From Acidobacteriaceae bacterium (GTDB lineage: Bacteria; Acidobacteriota; Terriglobia; Terriglobales; Acidobacteriaceae), in contig JASHOQ010000122.1 of NCBI GenBank assembly GCA_030041045.1, positions 55,700 to 119,699 on the forward strand: a stretch of 64,000 bases of DNA, read 5' to 3'. Positions within the stretch are counted from its first letter, which is position 1; each line of letters starts with the position of its first letter. Positions 1 through 7,703 of the stretch are shown here, in pieces. Made by a program: the position numbers and the translations under genes. The notes under the pieces were generated by a model. The model saw only the letters and a list, made by a program, of their open reading frames with translations. It searched no databases and was not told where the DNA came from.

Positions 1-201
1 GGGTGTCAGGATGGGATGGTCGCCTGCGAGTTCGCCCAGAAACTCGCGCTCATCTGAAGTAATGGCGCCCCGCCACAGCTCGGCCAGTACGACTGCGGAG
101 TTACGCACCACACCTGCGATGCGCAGCATTCGGTCAAGGTGGCGATTCGTGCGCATCTGGTCGATGAGAACCGAAGTATCGAAAACGACGATTTCACTCA
201 T
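1..201 (-). CDS. PIN-domain toxin, VapC-type (partial, runs off the left edge)
   Basis: Translating the minus strand from an ATG at 201 gives an open frame that begins MSEIVVFDTSVLIDQMR and continues to base 1 without a stop, so only the first 67 residues are visible. The VFDTSVLID start carries the first acidic residue of the PIN-domain nuclease site, and the later AELWRGA segment matches the conserved glutamate region of VapC-like toxins. The start codon overlaps the last 8 bases of the upstream antitoxin gene, the usual translational coupling of vapBC operons. PIN toxins of this family are RNases neutralised by the partner antitoxin. The catalytic C-terminal half lies outside the window, so integrity cannot be judged. 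Confidence 0.8.
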   Translation of the reverse strand, partial: MSEIVVFDTSVLIDQMRTNRHLDRMLRIAGVVRNSAVVLAELWRGAITSDEREFLGELAGDHPILTP

Positions 202-382
202 CAAGCCCGCCAAATTGGAGCTTCCCGCCGTATTTTTTCATCAGCTTCTTAAACTTCTTCAAGCCTACGATCTCCTTGAGCGCAATGTGCACAGCCTCGG
301 TGCGCGACTTGGCTCCCAATGCGCGCTTGGCCTCGTCTGCCAGCTTCGTGTCAAGCCGGATCGATGTCAGGGTTCCAGCCAT
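194..382 (-). CDS. VapB-type antitoxin
   Basis: A 62-residue protein starting MAGTLTSIRLDTKLADEAKR. The TSIRLDTKLADEA segment looks like a ribbon-helix-helix DNA-binding N-terminus, followed by a basic, glycine-containing tail (KKYGGKLQFGGLDE) of the kind that wraps into a PIN toxin. The start at 382 is chosen over the longer frame to 427 because GGAGG lies eight bases upstream of that ATG. It ends inside the start of the PIN gene (8-base overlap), giving the classical antitoxin-toxin order. Such antitoxins normally autorepress the operon. The antitoxin assignment rests on the pairing and the domain pattern; the exact subfamily is not certain. Confidence 0.78.
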   Translation of the reverse strand: MAGTLTSIRLDTKLADEAKRALGAKSRTEAVHIALKEIVGLKKFKKLMKKYGGKLQFGGLDE

Positions 383-450
383 GGTCTCGCCTCCTGTATA
401 TACACATCGCACCATAAATATATACAAGCGTCAAGCTCTTCGCGGACCGC

Positions 451-2547
451 TCACCGCCGATACACGTCGTATCCGCGCAGCCGCGCCGCCGGCTTGAATT
501 CCATCAGCAGCGCCTTGAGCGTCGCTTCGCGCTCCGGCGTCGGGTCTTCCTTGATTTGCAGGTCGCGCTTCACCATGAGCCAGCGAATGTCGCGCGTGCG
601 CGCCAGCTCGGCGATCTCCGCCGGCGAGTACGGATCGGTGGCCGGATCGAAGAGCAGAACCGGGAACCGCGGCACGCGCCCTGTGGCAAAGTAAAACGGG
701 TCCTCGCCGGGAATCAGGATCAATCCGTCATTCTCAGGAATGTTCGCCGCCGCGTAGTGCAGCAGCTCGTCGAACTGGGGAATGTACTCGCCCGGCGTGG
801 CCATGCCCCTCAACGCGGGAAACGCCGAGCTCGCCACCGGCCCATCGGGGAATTGCGCATAGGAGAGCCGCTCCTCGCTGGCGGTGTAAAACCCGCCGCA
901 CACCAGCAGCGTTGCCGAGACCAGCGCCGCCAGGGCCGCCGCCAGCCACGTGGAGCTCAGCGCGCCAATCCGGACTCGAGCCCTCATGGCTGCCGCCTTA
1001 CCGTCGTCCTGGCTGGCAACGCGCACAGCTTCAGAGCCTGTTGAGGAACTCAGCCGAAGCGGGTCCTGTAACAAGGGCACGGCTTCAGCCGGGCCATCAG
1101 GCTCGCTTAAACACTGGGGCTTTAGCCCCTGAGGCAAGCTCGCACCTGATAAGGAACCGGCTCCAGTCGCGTCACTGGCTCCGGCCCGCAGCATCTCCGC
1201 CACGAACGCAATCATCTCCGCAAGCAGCAGAACCAGCAGCGGCCAGATGCCATACGTCGATCCCCAAAGCTGCTGCGACAAGAACGCACCGTGAATCGCC
1301 GCCAGAAGCACAAAGGGAGTGAGCACGCGCAAATCCACCGCGCGCCCCGATCCAACAAGCTTTACCAGAGCCAGCGCACCGGCGAGAACCAGGAGAAACG
1401 GCCACAGCGCCAGCAGGCTGTCGCCGCGCTCATCGGCGTCGTCGTAAAGAAACAGCGACGAAAGCGTGTAGAGAAACGGCGCAGCAAAAAGCGCGAACCC
1501 CGCAATCTGCGCCCAAAGCGGGTGCCCCACCCTCGGCGCGTTCTTGCTCTTGCGCCTAGGGTGGGAACGAACCTCCCCGCCGTAAGAAAGCAACAGCATT
1601 CCGAGCGCCGCGCACGGCAGTGACCACAGCAAACTCGGATCTCGGTACACGTCCAGCATCACACGCGTCCCTGGCAGTCTTCGCTGCGCCGCGAATTGAA
1701 TCGTCCAGTGCAGATAATTCCTGAGCCCCGCCGTACAATGAATCAGCCAAGCCGCCGCCAGCAGCCCGGCCAATGCGCCGGCGAGCAGCGCGACCAGCGG
1801 CGCGCGGCTGCGCCCGAACCCATCGCTTGTTGCGCGCGGCAGGGTGCGAACCGCAAGCACCCACACCGCCGCGCCCGCAAACGCAAGAAGAAACGGCAGC
1901 CCGATATTCTGCTTGAAAAACAGCGGCGCACAGGCGGCAACCCCCGCCGTAAATCCGCGCCAAACCGCACTCCGCGCGTCGACAGCCCTTACATCGAGGG
2001 CCGTCACATCCGCGCGCAGCAGCATCCACACTGCCGCCAGCACCGCCAGCCCGCAGTCGCAATCGTAATTCGGCAGCGGCACAACGCAGTAGATTCCCAG
2101 CACCGTGAGCGGCGCAGCCAGCAGCAATGAAATCATCCACGCCGCCCGCACGCGCCCGCGCAGTGAGTCGAGCGCGATCCGCCACGCGAGCACGGTGCCC
2201 GCGGCGCCGGCAAGCGCAGCGTAGAGCACATGATGAAAAAACACGCGGCCGAAGACGCGGATGATCGCCGCCTGCAGGAGAAACGTCAGCGGCGCATGTG
2301 CGAAGGGGAAATCGCGGTACGGCATCTGCCCCTCGGCCATGCGCACCGCGCTGTCGAGCACGTAACTCGCGTCCCACAGCACTACGATGTGCGCGTTCTG
2401 CCAGAGAATCGTGCCCGCGGTTCCCAGCGCGAGCGCCATGGCCGCGATAGAGTCGCGAAGCCCCCATGTGCGCTTTCTCGCGCCTTGGCTGTGTGCGGAT
2501 GGACGAGCTTCAGGCTCCATGCGGAAGAAATCGCAACCGCCATCCAA
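451..2547 (-). CDS. Polytopic membrane glycosyltransferase-like protein (GT39/ArnT-like)
   Basis: A 698-residue integral membrane protein. After a short cytoplasmic N-terminus come about ten hydrophobic segments, and the first loop has the pattern WDASYVLDSAVRMAEG, followed by GQMPYRDFPFAHAP, which resembles the acidic first periplasmic loop of dolichyl-phosphate-mannose-type (GT39/GT83) transferases. A soluble C-terminal domain of about 130 residues follows (GEDPFYFATGRVPRFPV). Family membership is inferred from topology and motif, so the donor and acceptor are unknown. Residues about 465-515 are low-complexity sequence encoded by a repeat that also occurs between genes elsewhere, which looks like a tolerated insertion in a loop. 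An internal ATG at 2520 is an equally plausible start; neither has a strong ribosome binding site. Confidence 0.65.
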   Translation of the reverse strand: MDGGCDFFRMEPEARPSAHSQGARKRTWGLRDSIAAMALALGTAGTILWQNAHIVVLWDASYVLDSAVRMAEGQMPYRDFPFAHAPLTFLLQAAIIRVFGRVFFHHVLYAALAGAAGTVLAWRIALDSLRGRVRAAWMISLLLAAPLTVLGIYCVVPLPNYDCDCGLAVLAAVWMLLRADVTALDVRAVDARSAVWRGFTAGVAACAPLFFKQNIGLPFLLAFAGAAVWVLAVRTLPRATSDGFGRSRAPLVALLAGALAGLLAAAWLIHCTAGLRNYLHWTIQFAAQRRLPGTRVMLDVYRDPSLLWSLPCAALGMLLLSYGGEVRSHPRRKSKNAPRVGHPLWAQIAGFALFAAPFLYTLSSLFLYDDADERGDSLLALWPFLLVLAGALALVKLVGSGRAVDLRVLTPFVLLAAIHGAFLSQQLWGSTYGIWPLLVLLLAEMIAFVAEMLRAGASDATGAGSLSGASLPQGLKPQCLSEPDGPAEAVPLLQDPLRLSSSTGSEAVRVASQDDGKAAAMRARVRIGALSSTWLAAALAALVSATLLVCGGFYTASEERLSYAQFPDGPVASSAFPALRGMATPGEYIPQFDELLHYAAANIPENDGLILIPGEDPFYFATGRVPRFPVLLFDPATDPYSPAEIAELARTRDIRWLMVKRDLQIKEDPTPEREATLKALLMEFKPAARLRGYDVYRR
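1040..1140. repeat. GGCTTCAGCC/GGGCTTTAGCCCC palindromic repeat inside a coding sequence
   Basis: Contains the imperfect palindrome around GGGCACGGCTTCAGCCGGGCC and, about 30 bases on, GGGGCTTTAGCCCCTGAGG. The 28 bases at 1068-1095 are the exact reverse complement of 52901-52928. Other members of the family at 7576-7636, 9631-9690 and 24631-24686 lie between genes; this copy is translated as part of the membrane glycosyltransferase. Confidence 0.8.
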
Positions 2548-2599
2548 GCTAGCAGATCCTGATTGCCCATCGCCCCGCTCCGGCGATTCAGCCGCCGGG

Positions 2600-2660
2600 A
2601 GGGAGCAGTGGCCTTCAGGCCACGGAATCCGAGCTCAACCCCGATAAGGCCTTCAGGCCC
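2600..2660. repeat. Short palindromic repeats between genes
   Basis: The 221-base gap between the glycosyltransferase start and the small membrane protein contains a hairpin at 2608-2623 (GTGGCC, four-base loop, GGCCAC) and a second GGCCTTCAGGCC unit near 2648. They resemble the other GGC-centred palindromes of the window. No gene is supported in the rest of the gap. Confidence 0.55.
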
Positions 2661-2768
2661 GGAGAATGGAAGCGACGGAACTCAGGGAAAGGCACAAGCT
2701 TTCGCCCGCACCTTATCGCGCCGCGCAAAATCGGCGATCCGTCCACCACGGGAATTTCCCGCGAACCC

Positions 2769-2966
2769 TTACCAGCCGCGACGGTAGTAATGGGCCCAGC
2801 TCGGCGCCGAACAGAGGGCCATGAGAAACGCGATGAACCAGCCCACGCACGTCCAGCCCAGGAACAGGTTCAGCAGCAGGATGCCGGCGGCATTGTGCGT
2901 GTGCCGCACCGCCGCAATGATGGCGGGAAGGAAATAGAGTCCGATACCGAAGACCAGGAAGTGCAT
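2769..2966 (-). CDS. Superinfection-immunity-family small membrane protein
   Basis: A 65-residue protein with two hydrophobic segments (FLVFGIGLYFLPAIIAAVR and FLGWTCVGWFIAFLMAL) separated by the short hydrophilic turn HTHNAAGILLLN. The pattern of a LPAIIA helix, an HN-A turn and LNLFLGWT-GWF-A matches the family named after the phage T4 Imm superinfection immunity protein, widespread as chromosomal genes of unknown role. The start at 2966 is preferred to an in-frame ATG seven codons earlier because GGGAG precedes it at proper spacing. No phage genes are nearby, so a true immunity function is not implied. It probably sits in the inner membrane; its partner is unknown. Confidence 0.72.
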   Translation of the reverse strand: MHFLVFGIGLYFLPAIIAAVRHTHNAAGILLLNLFLGWTCVGWFIAFLMALCSAPSWAHYYRRGW

Positions 2967-3107
2967 AGTCGCTCCCGTGTGGCCCAAGAATAGTGTACGC
3001 AGCGGCGGGGAGGAAAGTTCCAGAAAGCAGAGAGTCCGTGCCCGGCAGCAGGCATAGGGGCGGTTTTGCCCAGCCGGCTCGGGAGTATGAGCGGCAGCGG
3101 CAGCTGC

Positions 3108-3917
3108 TTAGGGTTGAGGGACAAACGCCGAGTCGACCAGCGGGGCATTCACTATCGCGTGGTTGATCCGGATTTCGGCCTTATAGAAATCGAAGAAGAG
3201 GAATCGCGGGATCAGGAGGCTATCTGCGGGCTGGTAGCCGGAGAATTGAAACTCCACGTGCGCATGGTCTTCAGGCGGACCGGCCTCGATGGTCCAGAGG
3301 GTCAGCAGTCCGGTCGCCGCGTCAAAGGTAAGAAGATCGCGGCGCTCGCCCCACTGGCTGCGGCCCAGGGCAGCGAGCGCGCAGGTTCCCGGCGGACCCG
3401 GCTCGAGTTCATAGCTTGCGTAAAGGTCTTTTGTCGTGGCCACCAGCAGCGGGTTGGCGGCGACGCGAAACATCAGAAATTGCGGATCGTCGTTGTAAGG
3501 AAAGGCCTTGAGACGGCTGCGCCACGCGGGGGTCGCATCCTCATTGTGCGAGACTTTGCCGTTCCACAGGCTCCATTTTGTGCCATCGAAGATCCACGTG
3601 GCGAAGGTGAGGGCATAGCGCTCATTCACTCTGACCTTGCCGGGCGCCTTCCACTCGAACCGGTAACGGGTGTGCGCCGCGCTGGAGGGATTGAAGGTGT
3701 GCGGCTCGGTGGCGCTGGCTTCGAGGATGAGAGATTGCAGCCGGCCGAGCGCTTCTTCGCCGCCGAGGGCCTGCCGGTAGTAGGCCAGAACTGCCTGGGG
3801 TGAGCCGCAGCCGGGCGCGCCGGCGGCGGTTTGCCCGGGTGAGCGCGGGCAGAGCAAAACGAAAAGCAGGAGAGCGCGGAAGCGGCACAGGCTGCGAAGC
3901 CGGTTTGGGGCGGGCAT
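3108..3917 (-). CDS. Secreted protein of unknown function, LolA-like pattern
   Basis: A 269-residue protein with a basic N-terminus and hydrophobic core (FRALLLFVLLCP) followed by SPGQTAAG, consistent with a signal peptide. The mature part begins QAVLAYYRQALGGEEALGRLQSLILEA, which is reminiscent of LolA-like or zinc-protease-associated beta-sheet proteins of Acidobacteria that start with a GG-x-AL-x-x-LQSL helix. No catalytic motif can be pointed out. It stands alone, convergent in no obvious unit, upstream of and divergent from ispE. The functional call is weak; secretion to the periplasm or outer membrane is the firm part. Confidence 0.6.
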   Translation of the reverse strand: MPAPNRLRSLCRFRALLLFVLLCPRSPGQTAAGAPGCGSPQAVLAYYRQALGGEEALGRLQSLILEASATEPHTFNPSSAAHTRYRFEWKAPGKVRVNERYALTFATWIFDGTKWSLWNGKVSHNEDATPAWRSRLKAFPYNDDPQFLMFRVAANPLLVATTKDLYASYELEPGPPGTCALAALGRSQWGERRDLLTFDAATGLLTLWTIEAGPPEDHAHVEFQFSGYQPADSLLIPRFLFFDFYKAEIRINHAIVNAPLVDSAFVPQP

Positions 3918-4033
3918 ATTCCGAGCGTAGGGAAAGAGCCAGGCGGGGATCGGCGCCGTTGGGACAGTCTCGCTTCTGTCCCAATGGTTTCGAGGCTGTA
4001 TTTTGGCGATCTCACGCCTTTTAGAATGGACCT

Positions 4034-5119
4034 ATGCCGACGACGGTCCGCTCGCACGCCAAGATCAACCTGGGGCTGTATCTTGGGTCACCGCGCGCGG
4101 ATGGCTTCCACTCGCTGGTCACCGTGTACCAGACGCTTGAGATGCATGACCTGGTCACGGTGAGTGCGCGGCCCGCCGATGCGAACTCCATCACAATCAG
4201 CACGAACCACCCCGACGTTCCCACGGACGAGCGCAACACAGCGTGGAAGATGGTTTCCCTGGCTTTGGAGGAGGTCCGTGCGACTGCCGACGTGGCCATC
4301 CATATTGAGAAGCGCCTGCCGGTGCAGGGTGGGCTGGGTGCGGGTTCGGCCAACGCCGTGGCGGCCTTGGTGGGGCTGGAGGCAGAGCTGGGGTTAGCGA
4401 GTCAGCAGGTCAGCGAGCCGGCGAGTCAGCTGGAATCAGGTGCGCCGCGAGCGCGCCGCTTGGCCCTCGCGGCACGGGTCGGCTCCGATGTGCCGCTGTT
4501 CCTTGTCGGAGGAACGGTTCTGGGCGCCGATCGCGGCCAGGAAGTTTACCCCCTCCCCGACCTCGACCCCACCTGGTGCGTGATTGCCGTCCCGGAGACC
4601 GGCGTCTCCACCCCTCAGGCCTTCCGCGACTGGGACGCGCTCTGCGCCGCAGACGGTTTGACCTCCGAAGCAAGTGCCGATAAACTAAGGAAGTTGAGCC
4701 GTGCTTACGCAGCAGCCTTCTCGGGAAATCCCGGGCAGGCGGGCCAGGCGGGCTCCTCCGGTGTCATTTCCCAGTGCGAATTTGAGGGAAATGACCTCGC
4801 CGGACCAGAAGGGTCCGCGCTTGTCCGCACCGGGATCACGAGCTGGATCGAGAACGACTTCGAGCGAGTCGTCTTTCCCCAGCACCCCTCCCTCTGCGAA
4901 ATCAAGCGCATTCTCCAGGGTTCCGGCACGCCGGAGGCAGCTCTTTACGCCTCGCTCTCGGGGTCCGGCTCGGCGCTCTACGGGTTGTACCGGACCCGCG
5001 GAGATGCGGAAGCAGCGCAAAACCGGCTCGGCGCGCAAGCCGGGGAACTTGAGGTGCGGAGCGTAACCATCACACGCACCCTGCCCCGCGCCGGGTATTG
5101 GCAAAACATGTTTTCGTAA
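4034..5119 (+). CDS. ispE: 4-diphosphocytidyl-2-C-methyl-D-erythritol kinase
   Basis: GHMP-family kinase of the non-mevalonate isoprenoid pathway, phosphorylating CDP-methylerythritol. The N-terminus AKINLGLYLGSPRADGFHSL carries the substrate-binding lysine and family signature, and the glycine-rich ATP loop is at about residues 95-107 (GGLGAGSANAVAAL). The C-terminal LSGSGSALYGL motif is also present. At 361 residues it is longer than the usual roughly 290. The excess is two loop insertions, one at about residues 120-136 made of repeated SQQ/SEPASQ-like codons and another at about residues 230-265 rich in Gly, Ala and Gln. The ATG has no clear Shine-Dalgarno sequence, and a TAGAAT hexamer ends six bases before it, so a leaderless message is possible. 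Confidence 0.95.
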   Translation: MPTTVRSHAKINLGLYLGSPRADGFHSLVTVYQTLEMHDLVTVSARPADANSITISTNHPDVPTDERNTAWKMVSLALEEVRATADVAIHIEKRLPVQGGLGAGSANAVAALVGLEAELGLASQQVSEPASQLESGAPRARRLALAARVGSDVPLFLVGGTVLGADRGQEVYPLPDLDPTWCVIAVPETGVSTPQAFRDWDALCAADGLTSEASADKLRKLSRAYAAAFSGNPGQAGQAGSSGVISQCEFEGNDLAGPEGSALVRTGITSWIENDFERVVFPQHPSLCEIKRILQGSGTPEAALYASLSGSGSALYGLYRTRGDAEAAQNRLGAQAGELEVRSVTITRTLPRAGYWQNMFS

Positions 5120-5205
5120 CCATTGACAGTGTGCCGCCGGGCAAGTGAAACTCGCCTGCGGCAAGTGAACCGGGCGATCGAAAGAGGATAGGGAAGTTGC
5201 ACAAC

Positions 5206-5279
5206 TGGGCGATCGTTCAATGGTAGGACAGTGCCCTTTGGAGGCACTTATCCAGGTTCGAATCCTGGTCGCCCAGCCA
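5206..5279 (+). tRNA. tRNA-Gln (anticodon UUG)
   Basis: A 74-base cloverleaf. The acceptor stem TGGGCGA pairs with TCGCCCA, the anticodon stem GTGCC/GGCAC encloses the loop CTTTGGA with anticodon TTG at 5238-5240, and the T arm is CCAGG-TTCGAAT-CCTGG. The discriminator is G and CCA is encoded at 5277-5279. The gene lies between ispE and prs. Confidence 0.96.
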
Positions 5280-5287
5280 GTAAGACA

Positions 5288-5392
5288 GCTACTAGCTCTT
5301 AGCTGCTAGCTTCTAGCTTTTTCTCGGGAGATTGGAATTCACAGCTCCTGCTTGAAAAGAGCTAAAGGCTAGAGGCTAGCGGCTAGAAGCTT
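5288..5392. repeat. AGCTAG-word repeat forming an imperfect inverted pair
   Basis: Two stretches built from TAGCT/AGCTA words, at 5288-5322 and 5355-5392, are roughly inverse complements of each other and fill the gap between tRNA-Gln and prs. A related unit (GGAGCTAAGAGCTAGAAGC) recurs at 6729-6761 ahead of rplY. The pair could fold into a long hairpin. Confidence 0.7.
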
Positions 5393-5442
5393 GCATTTAA
5401 AGAAACGCAGCCATAGCCAACCAGCATGGAGGTGATTTTCCA

Positions 5443-6549
5443 ATGGAAGTGGAAACCCTGATAGGGGACGAGGACAAGCAGAAGGGCGGCGAAGACAAGC
5501 CCAAAGGCAATGAGCCGGCAAAGCCCCGCGAGGGCGGCCAGAAAGAGCCGGCGCAGGGCAAGGACGCCAAACCGGCTCCGGAACGCAAGCGCAGCCGTAA
5601 CCTGAGCGAGGACAAGCGCTTCAAGCTCTTCTCCGGGACCGCCAATCCCGAGCTCGCGCGCAAGATCGGCGAGCACATCGGGGTGAAGGTGGGCGATACC
5701 AAACTGCAGCGCTTTGCTGATGGCGAAGTCTTCTTCCAATTGCTCGAGAACGTGCGCGGCGTGGATGTCTTTGTGGTGCAGCCCACCTGCTTTCCCGTGG
5801 ACCAGCACCTGGTGGAGTTATTGGTGATGATTGACGCGCTCAAACGGGCCTCGGCGGCCAGGATCACGGTGGTGGTGCCCTACTACGGCTACGCCCGCCA
5901 GGATCGCAAAGACCGCCCGCGCGTGGCCATCAGCGCCAAGCTCGTGGCCGACCTGCTTACCACGGCGGGCGCCAACCGCGCCCTCTTCGTCGATCTGCAC
6001 GCTGCCCAGATTCAGGGCTTCTTCAACATTCCTGTCGATCACCTCTATGCCAGCCCGGTGCTGGTGAGCTTCTTCCGCGAGCTCAACCTGCCCAATCTGA
6101 TGGTGGTCTCACCCGATCCGGGCGGCATCGAGCGGGCGCGCTTCTTCGCCCAAAAGATGGGGGCGCCCCTGGCCTTTGTGGACAAGCGGCGCACCGATAT
6201 CAACGTGGCCGAGGTCATGAATGTCGTCGGCGAGGTCAGAGGCAAGAACTGCCTCATCATCGACGACATCATCGATACGGCCGGCACCCTCGTCAAAACC
6301 GTCGATGCGCTTCTTGAAGCCGGCGCCACCGCCGTGCACGCCTGCGCCAGCCACGCCGTGCTCTCGGGCCCGGCCACTGACCGCATCGCCGCCTCGCGCC
6401 TCGAGCAGCTCGTAGTCACGGATACCATCCCGCTGCGCGAAGCCGGGCAGAAAGTGCAAAAGATCAAGGTGCTCTCCATCGCCGGCCTGCTGGGCGCGGC
6501 CATCGAGAGCATTCACATGGAAACCAGTGTAAGCACGTTGTTTAACTGA
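5443..6549 (+). CDS. prs: Ribose-phosphate pyrophosphokinase (PRPP synthetase)
   Basis: Makes PRPP from ribose-5-phosphate and ATP for nucleotide, histidine and tryptophan synthesis. The core from about residue 60 (FKLFSGTANPELA) is canonical: the ATP loop region QPTCFPVDQHL, the flexible-loop segment YYGYARQDRK, DPGGIERA, and the PRPP-binding loop DDIIDTAGT at residues 274-282. Start 5443 is fixed by a perfect GGAGGTGA seven bases upstream, which means that the first 52 residues, a very hydrophilic Lys/Glu/Gly/Pro-rich extension (GGEDKPKGNEPAKPREGG), are genuinely part of the gene. Most PRPP synthetases are about 315 residues and lack this. It lies upstream of rplY in what may be one transcription unit. 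Confidence 0.95.
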   Translation: MEVETLIGDEDKQKGGEDKPKGNEPAKPREGGQKEPAQGKDAKPAPERKRSRNLSEDKRFKLFSGTANPELARKIGEHIGVKVGDTKLQRFADGEVFFQLLENVRGVDVFVVQPTCFPVDQHLVELLVMIDALKRASAARITVVVPYYGYARQDRKDRPRVAISAKLVADLLTTAGANRALFVDLHAAQIQGFFNIPVDHLYASPVLVSFFRELNLPNLMVVSPDPGGIERARFFAQKMGAPLAFVDKRRTDINVAEVMNVVGEVRGKNCLIIDDIIDTAGTLVKTVDALLEAGATAVHACASHAVLSGPATDRIAASRLEQLVVTDTIPLREAGQKVQKIKVLSIAGLLGAAIESIHMETSVSTLFN

Positions 6550-6565
6550 GTGATCAGTGGTCAGC

Positions 6566-6677
6566 GATCAGGTTTCAGGGATTAATGACCCGACTGACAA
6601 TGAATAGCCGGTGATCGGCAGAAGGCAAATGGGATTAGGAAGCTGTTTTCCTGACCCCTGATCCCTGAAACCTGATC
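6566..6677. repeat. CAGGTTTCAGGGAT inverted repeat between prs and rplY
   Basis: The 17 bases at 6566-6582 are the exact inverse complement of 6661-6677, with a 78-base spacer. The flanks carry further phrases (TGATCAGTGGTCAG before, CTGACCCCTGATCCC after) of the same word family seen at 8961-9055 and inside larC. It could form a long stem-loop in the prs-rplY transcript. Confidence 0.8.
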
Positions 6678-6728
6678 CCTGGCTCTAACAAAGGGAGCGG
6701 AGCAATGCAGTCCGCAGCAGAACGTGCT

Positions 6729-6761
6729 TGCTAGGAGCTAGGAGCTAAGAGCTAGAAGCTG
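6729..6761. repeat. AGCTAG-word repeat upstream of rplY
   Basis: Tandem words GCTAGGAGCTAGGAGCTAAG continuing into GAGCTAGAAGCTGC, matching the inverse complement of the repeat that follows tRNA-Gln at 5288-5322. It ends about 30 bases before the rplY start codon. Confidence 0.65.
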
Positions 6762-6792
6762 CATTCCGTGCCCGAAGAAACGAGAAAAGGAA

Positions 6793-7506
6793 ATGTCTGA
6801 AGTCGTCGTCGCCACACCCCGCAAGGGCAAATTCAACAAGAACGCCGCGCGCCGCGTGCGCGCCGCCGGCAAGATTCCCGCCGTGCTTTACGGCTCCGGC
6901 CAGGAACCCGTGGCTGTGGAAGTGGAACCGAAACAGATCTCCCGGATTCTTTTTTCCGAGTCCGGCCACAACACCATCTTCGACGTCCAGGTCCACGGCC
7001 AGTCCACGGCCAAGGCCATGATCGTCGACTGGCAGCGCGAGCCCATCAAGGATCAGCTGATTCACATCGACATGAAGCGCATCGCCCTCGACAAGATGCT
7101 GCGCGTCAAGGTGCGCGTCAAGCTGCTGGGCGTGCCCGTGGGCGTCAAGACCGAGGGCGGCATTCTCGACCAGGTGCTGCGCGAGGTCGAGATCGAATGC
7201 CTTCCCGTCGATATTCCCAGTCACATCGACGTGGATGTGAGCGGGCTGGGGATGCACCAGGTGCTGCGCGTCAACGGATTGCCTCACTCGGAAAAGATCA
7301 AATACCTGAGCGCCGAAGATGCAACTGTGGCGCACGTGGTGTCGATTAAGGAAGAAGTGGCTCCTACGCCCGAGGGCGAAGCGGCTGCGGCGGCGCTGCC
7401 CGAAGGCGAAGCGGCTGCGCCCGCGGAGCCGGAAGTGGCCAAAAAGGGCAAGACCGCCGAGGCAGAACCGGCAGCGGCGGCCAAAAAGCCCGAGGCCAAG
7501 AAGTAA
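6793..7506 (+). CDS. rplY: 50S ribosomal protein L25, Ctc-type long form
   Basis: Binds 5S rRNA in the large ribosomal subunit. It has the N-terminal L25 beta-barrel domain (RRVRAAGKIPAVLYGSGQEPVAVEVEP) and the TL5/Ctc C-terminal beta domain (EVEIECLPVDIPSHIDVDVSGL), the two-domain form also called general stress protein Ctc. After about residue 190 it continues as an Ala/Glu/Pro/Lys tail of repeated EGEAAAA units ending in AAAKKPEAKK. The 237-residue length is typical of the long form plus this tail. AAAAGGAA lies directly before the ATG as ribosome binding site. pth follows, as in many bacteria. Confidence 0.95.
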   Translation: MSEVVVATPRKGKFNKNAARRVRAAGKIPAVLYGSGQEPVAVEVEPKQISRILFSESGHNTIFDVQVHGQSTAKAMIVDWQREPIKDQLIHIDMKRIALDKMLRVKVRVKLLGVPVGVKTEGGILDQVLREVEIECLPVDIPSHIDVDVSGLGMHQVLRVNGLPHSEKIKYLSAEDATVAHVVSIKEEVAPTPEGEAAAAALPEGEAAAPAEPEVAKKGKTAEAEPAAAAKKPEAKK

Positions 7507-7575
7507 GCTGCCGCAGCATGAGGTCCTTGCGGAGACAGAATCCGGCAGCGGAACCGCTTGGAATTGTTTTGAAAG

Positions 7576-7636
7576 GGCTCGGCTTTAGCCGTGCCATAAA
7601 CAGGCCGCATTGGGCGCGGGCTTTAGCCCCTGAGGG
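7576..7636. repeat. GGCTTTAGCC palindromic repeats between rplY and pth
   Basis: Contains GGCTCGGCTTTAGCCGTGCC at 7576-7595 and GGGCTTTAGCCCCTGAGGG at 7618-7636, the same pair of palindromes found at 1040-1140 and 9631-9690. It occupies much of the rplY-pth gap. Confidence 0.75.
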
Positions 7637-7703
7637 AAATTCTTCCATGCCGTTGCTCTCCAATCTCGTGTTCCACCCCGCTTGGGGAGCAGAGAAGTAA
7701 ACC

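Noticed and set aside
2769..2966. Prophage marker (superinfection immunity protein)
   Set aside because: The family is common on chromosomes, and no phage structural, integrase or lysis genes are in the window.
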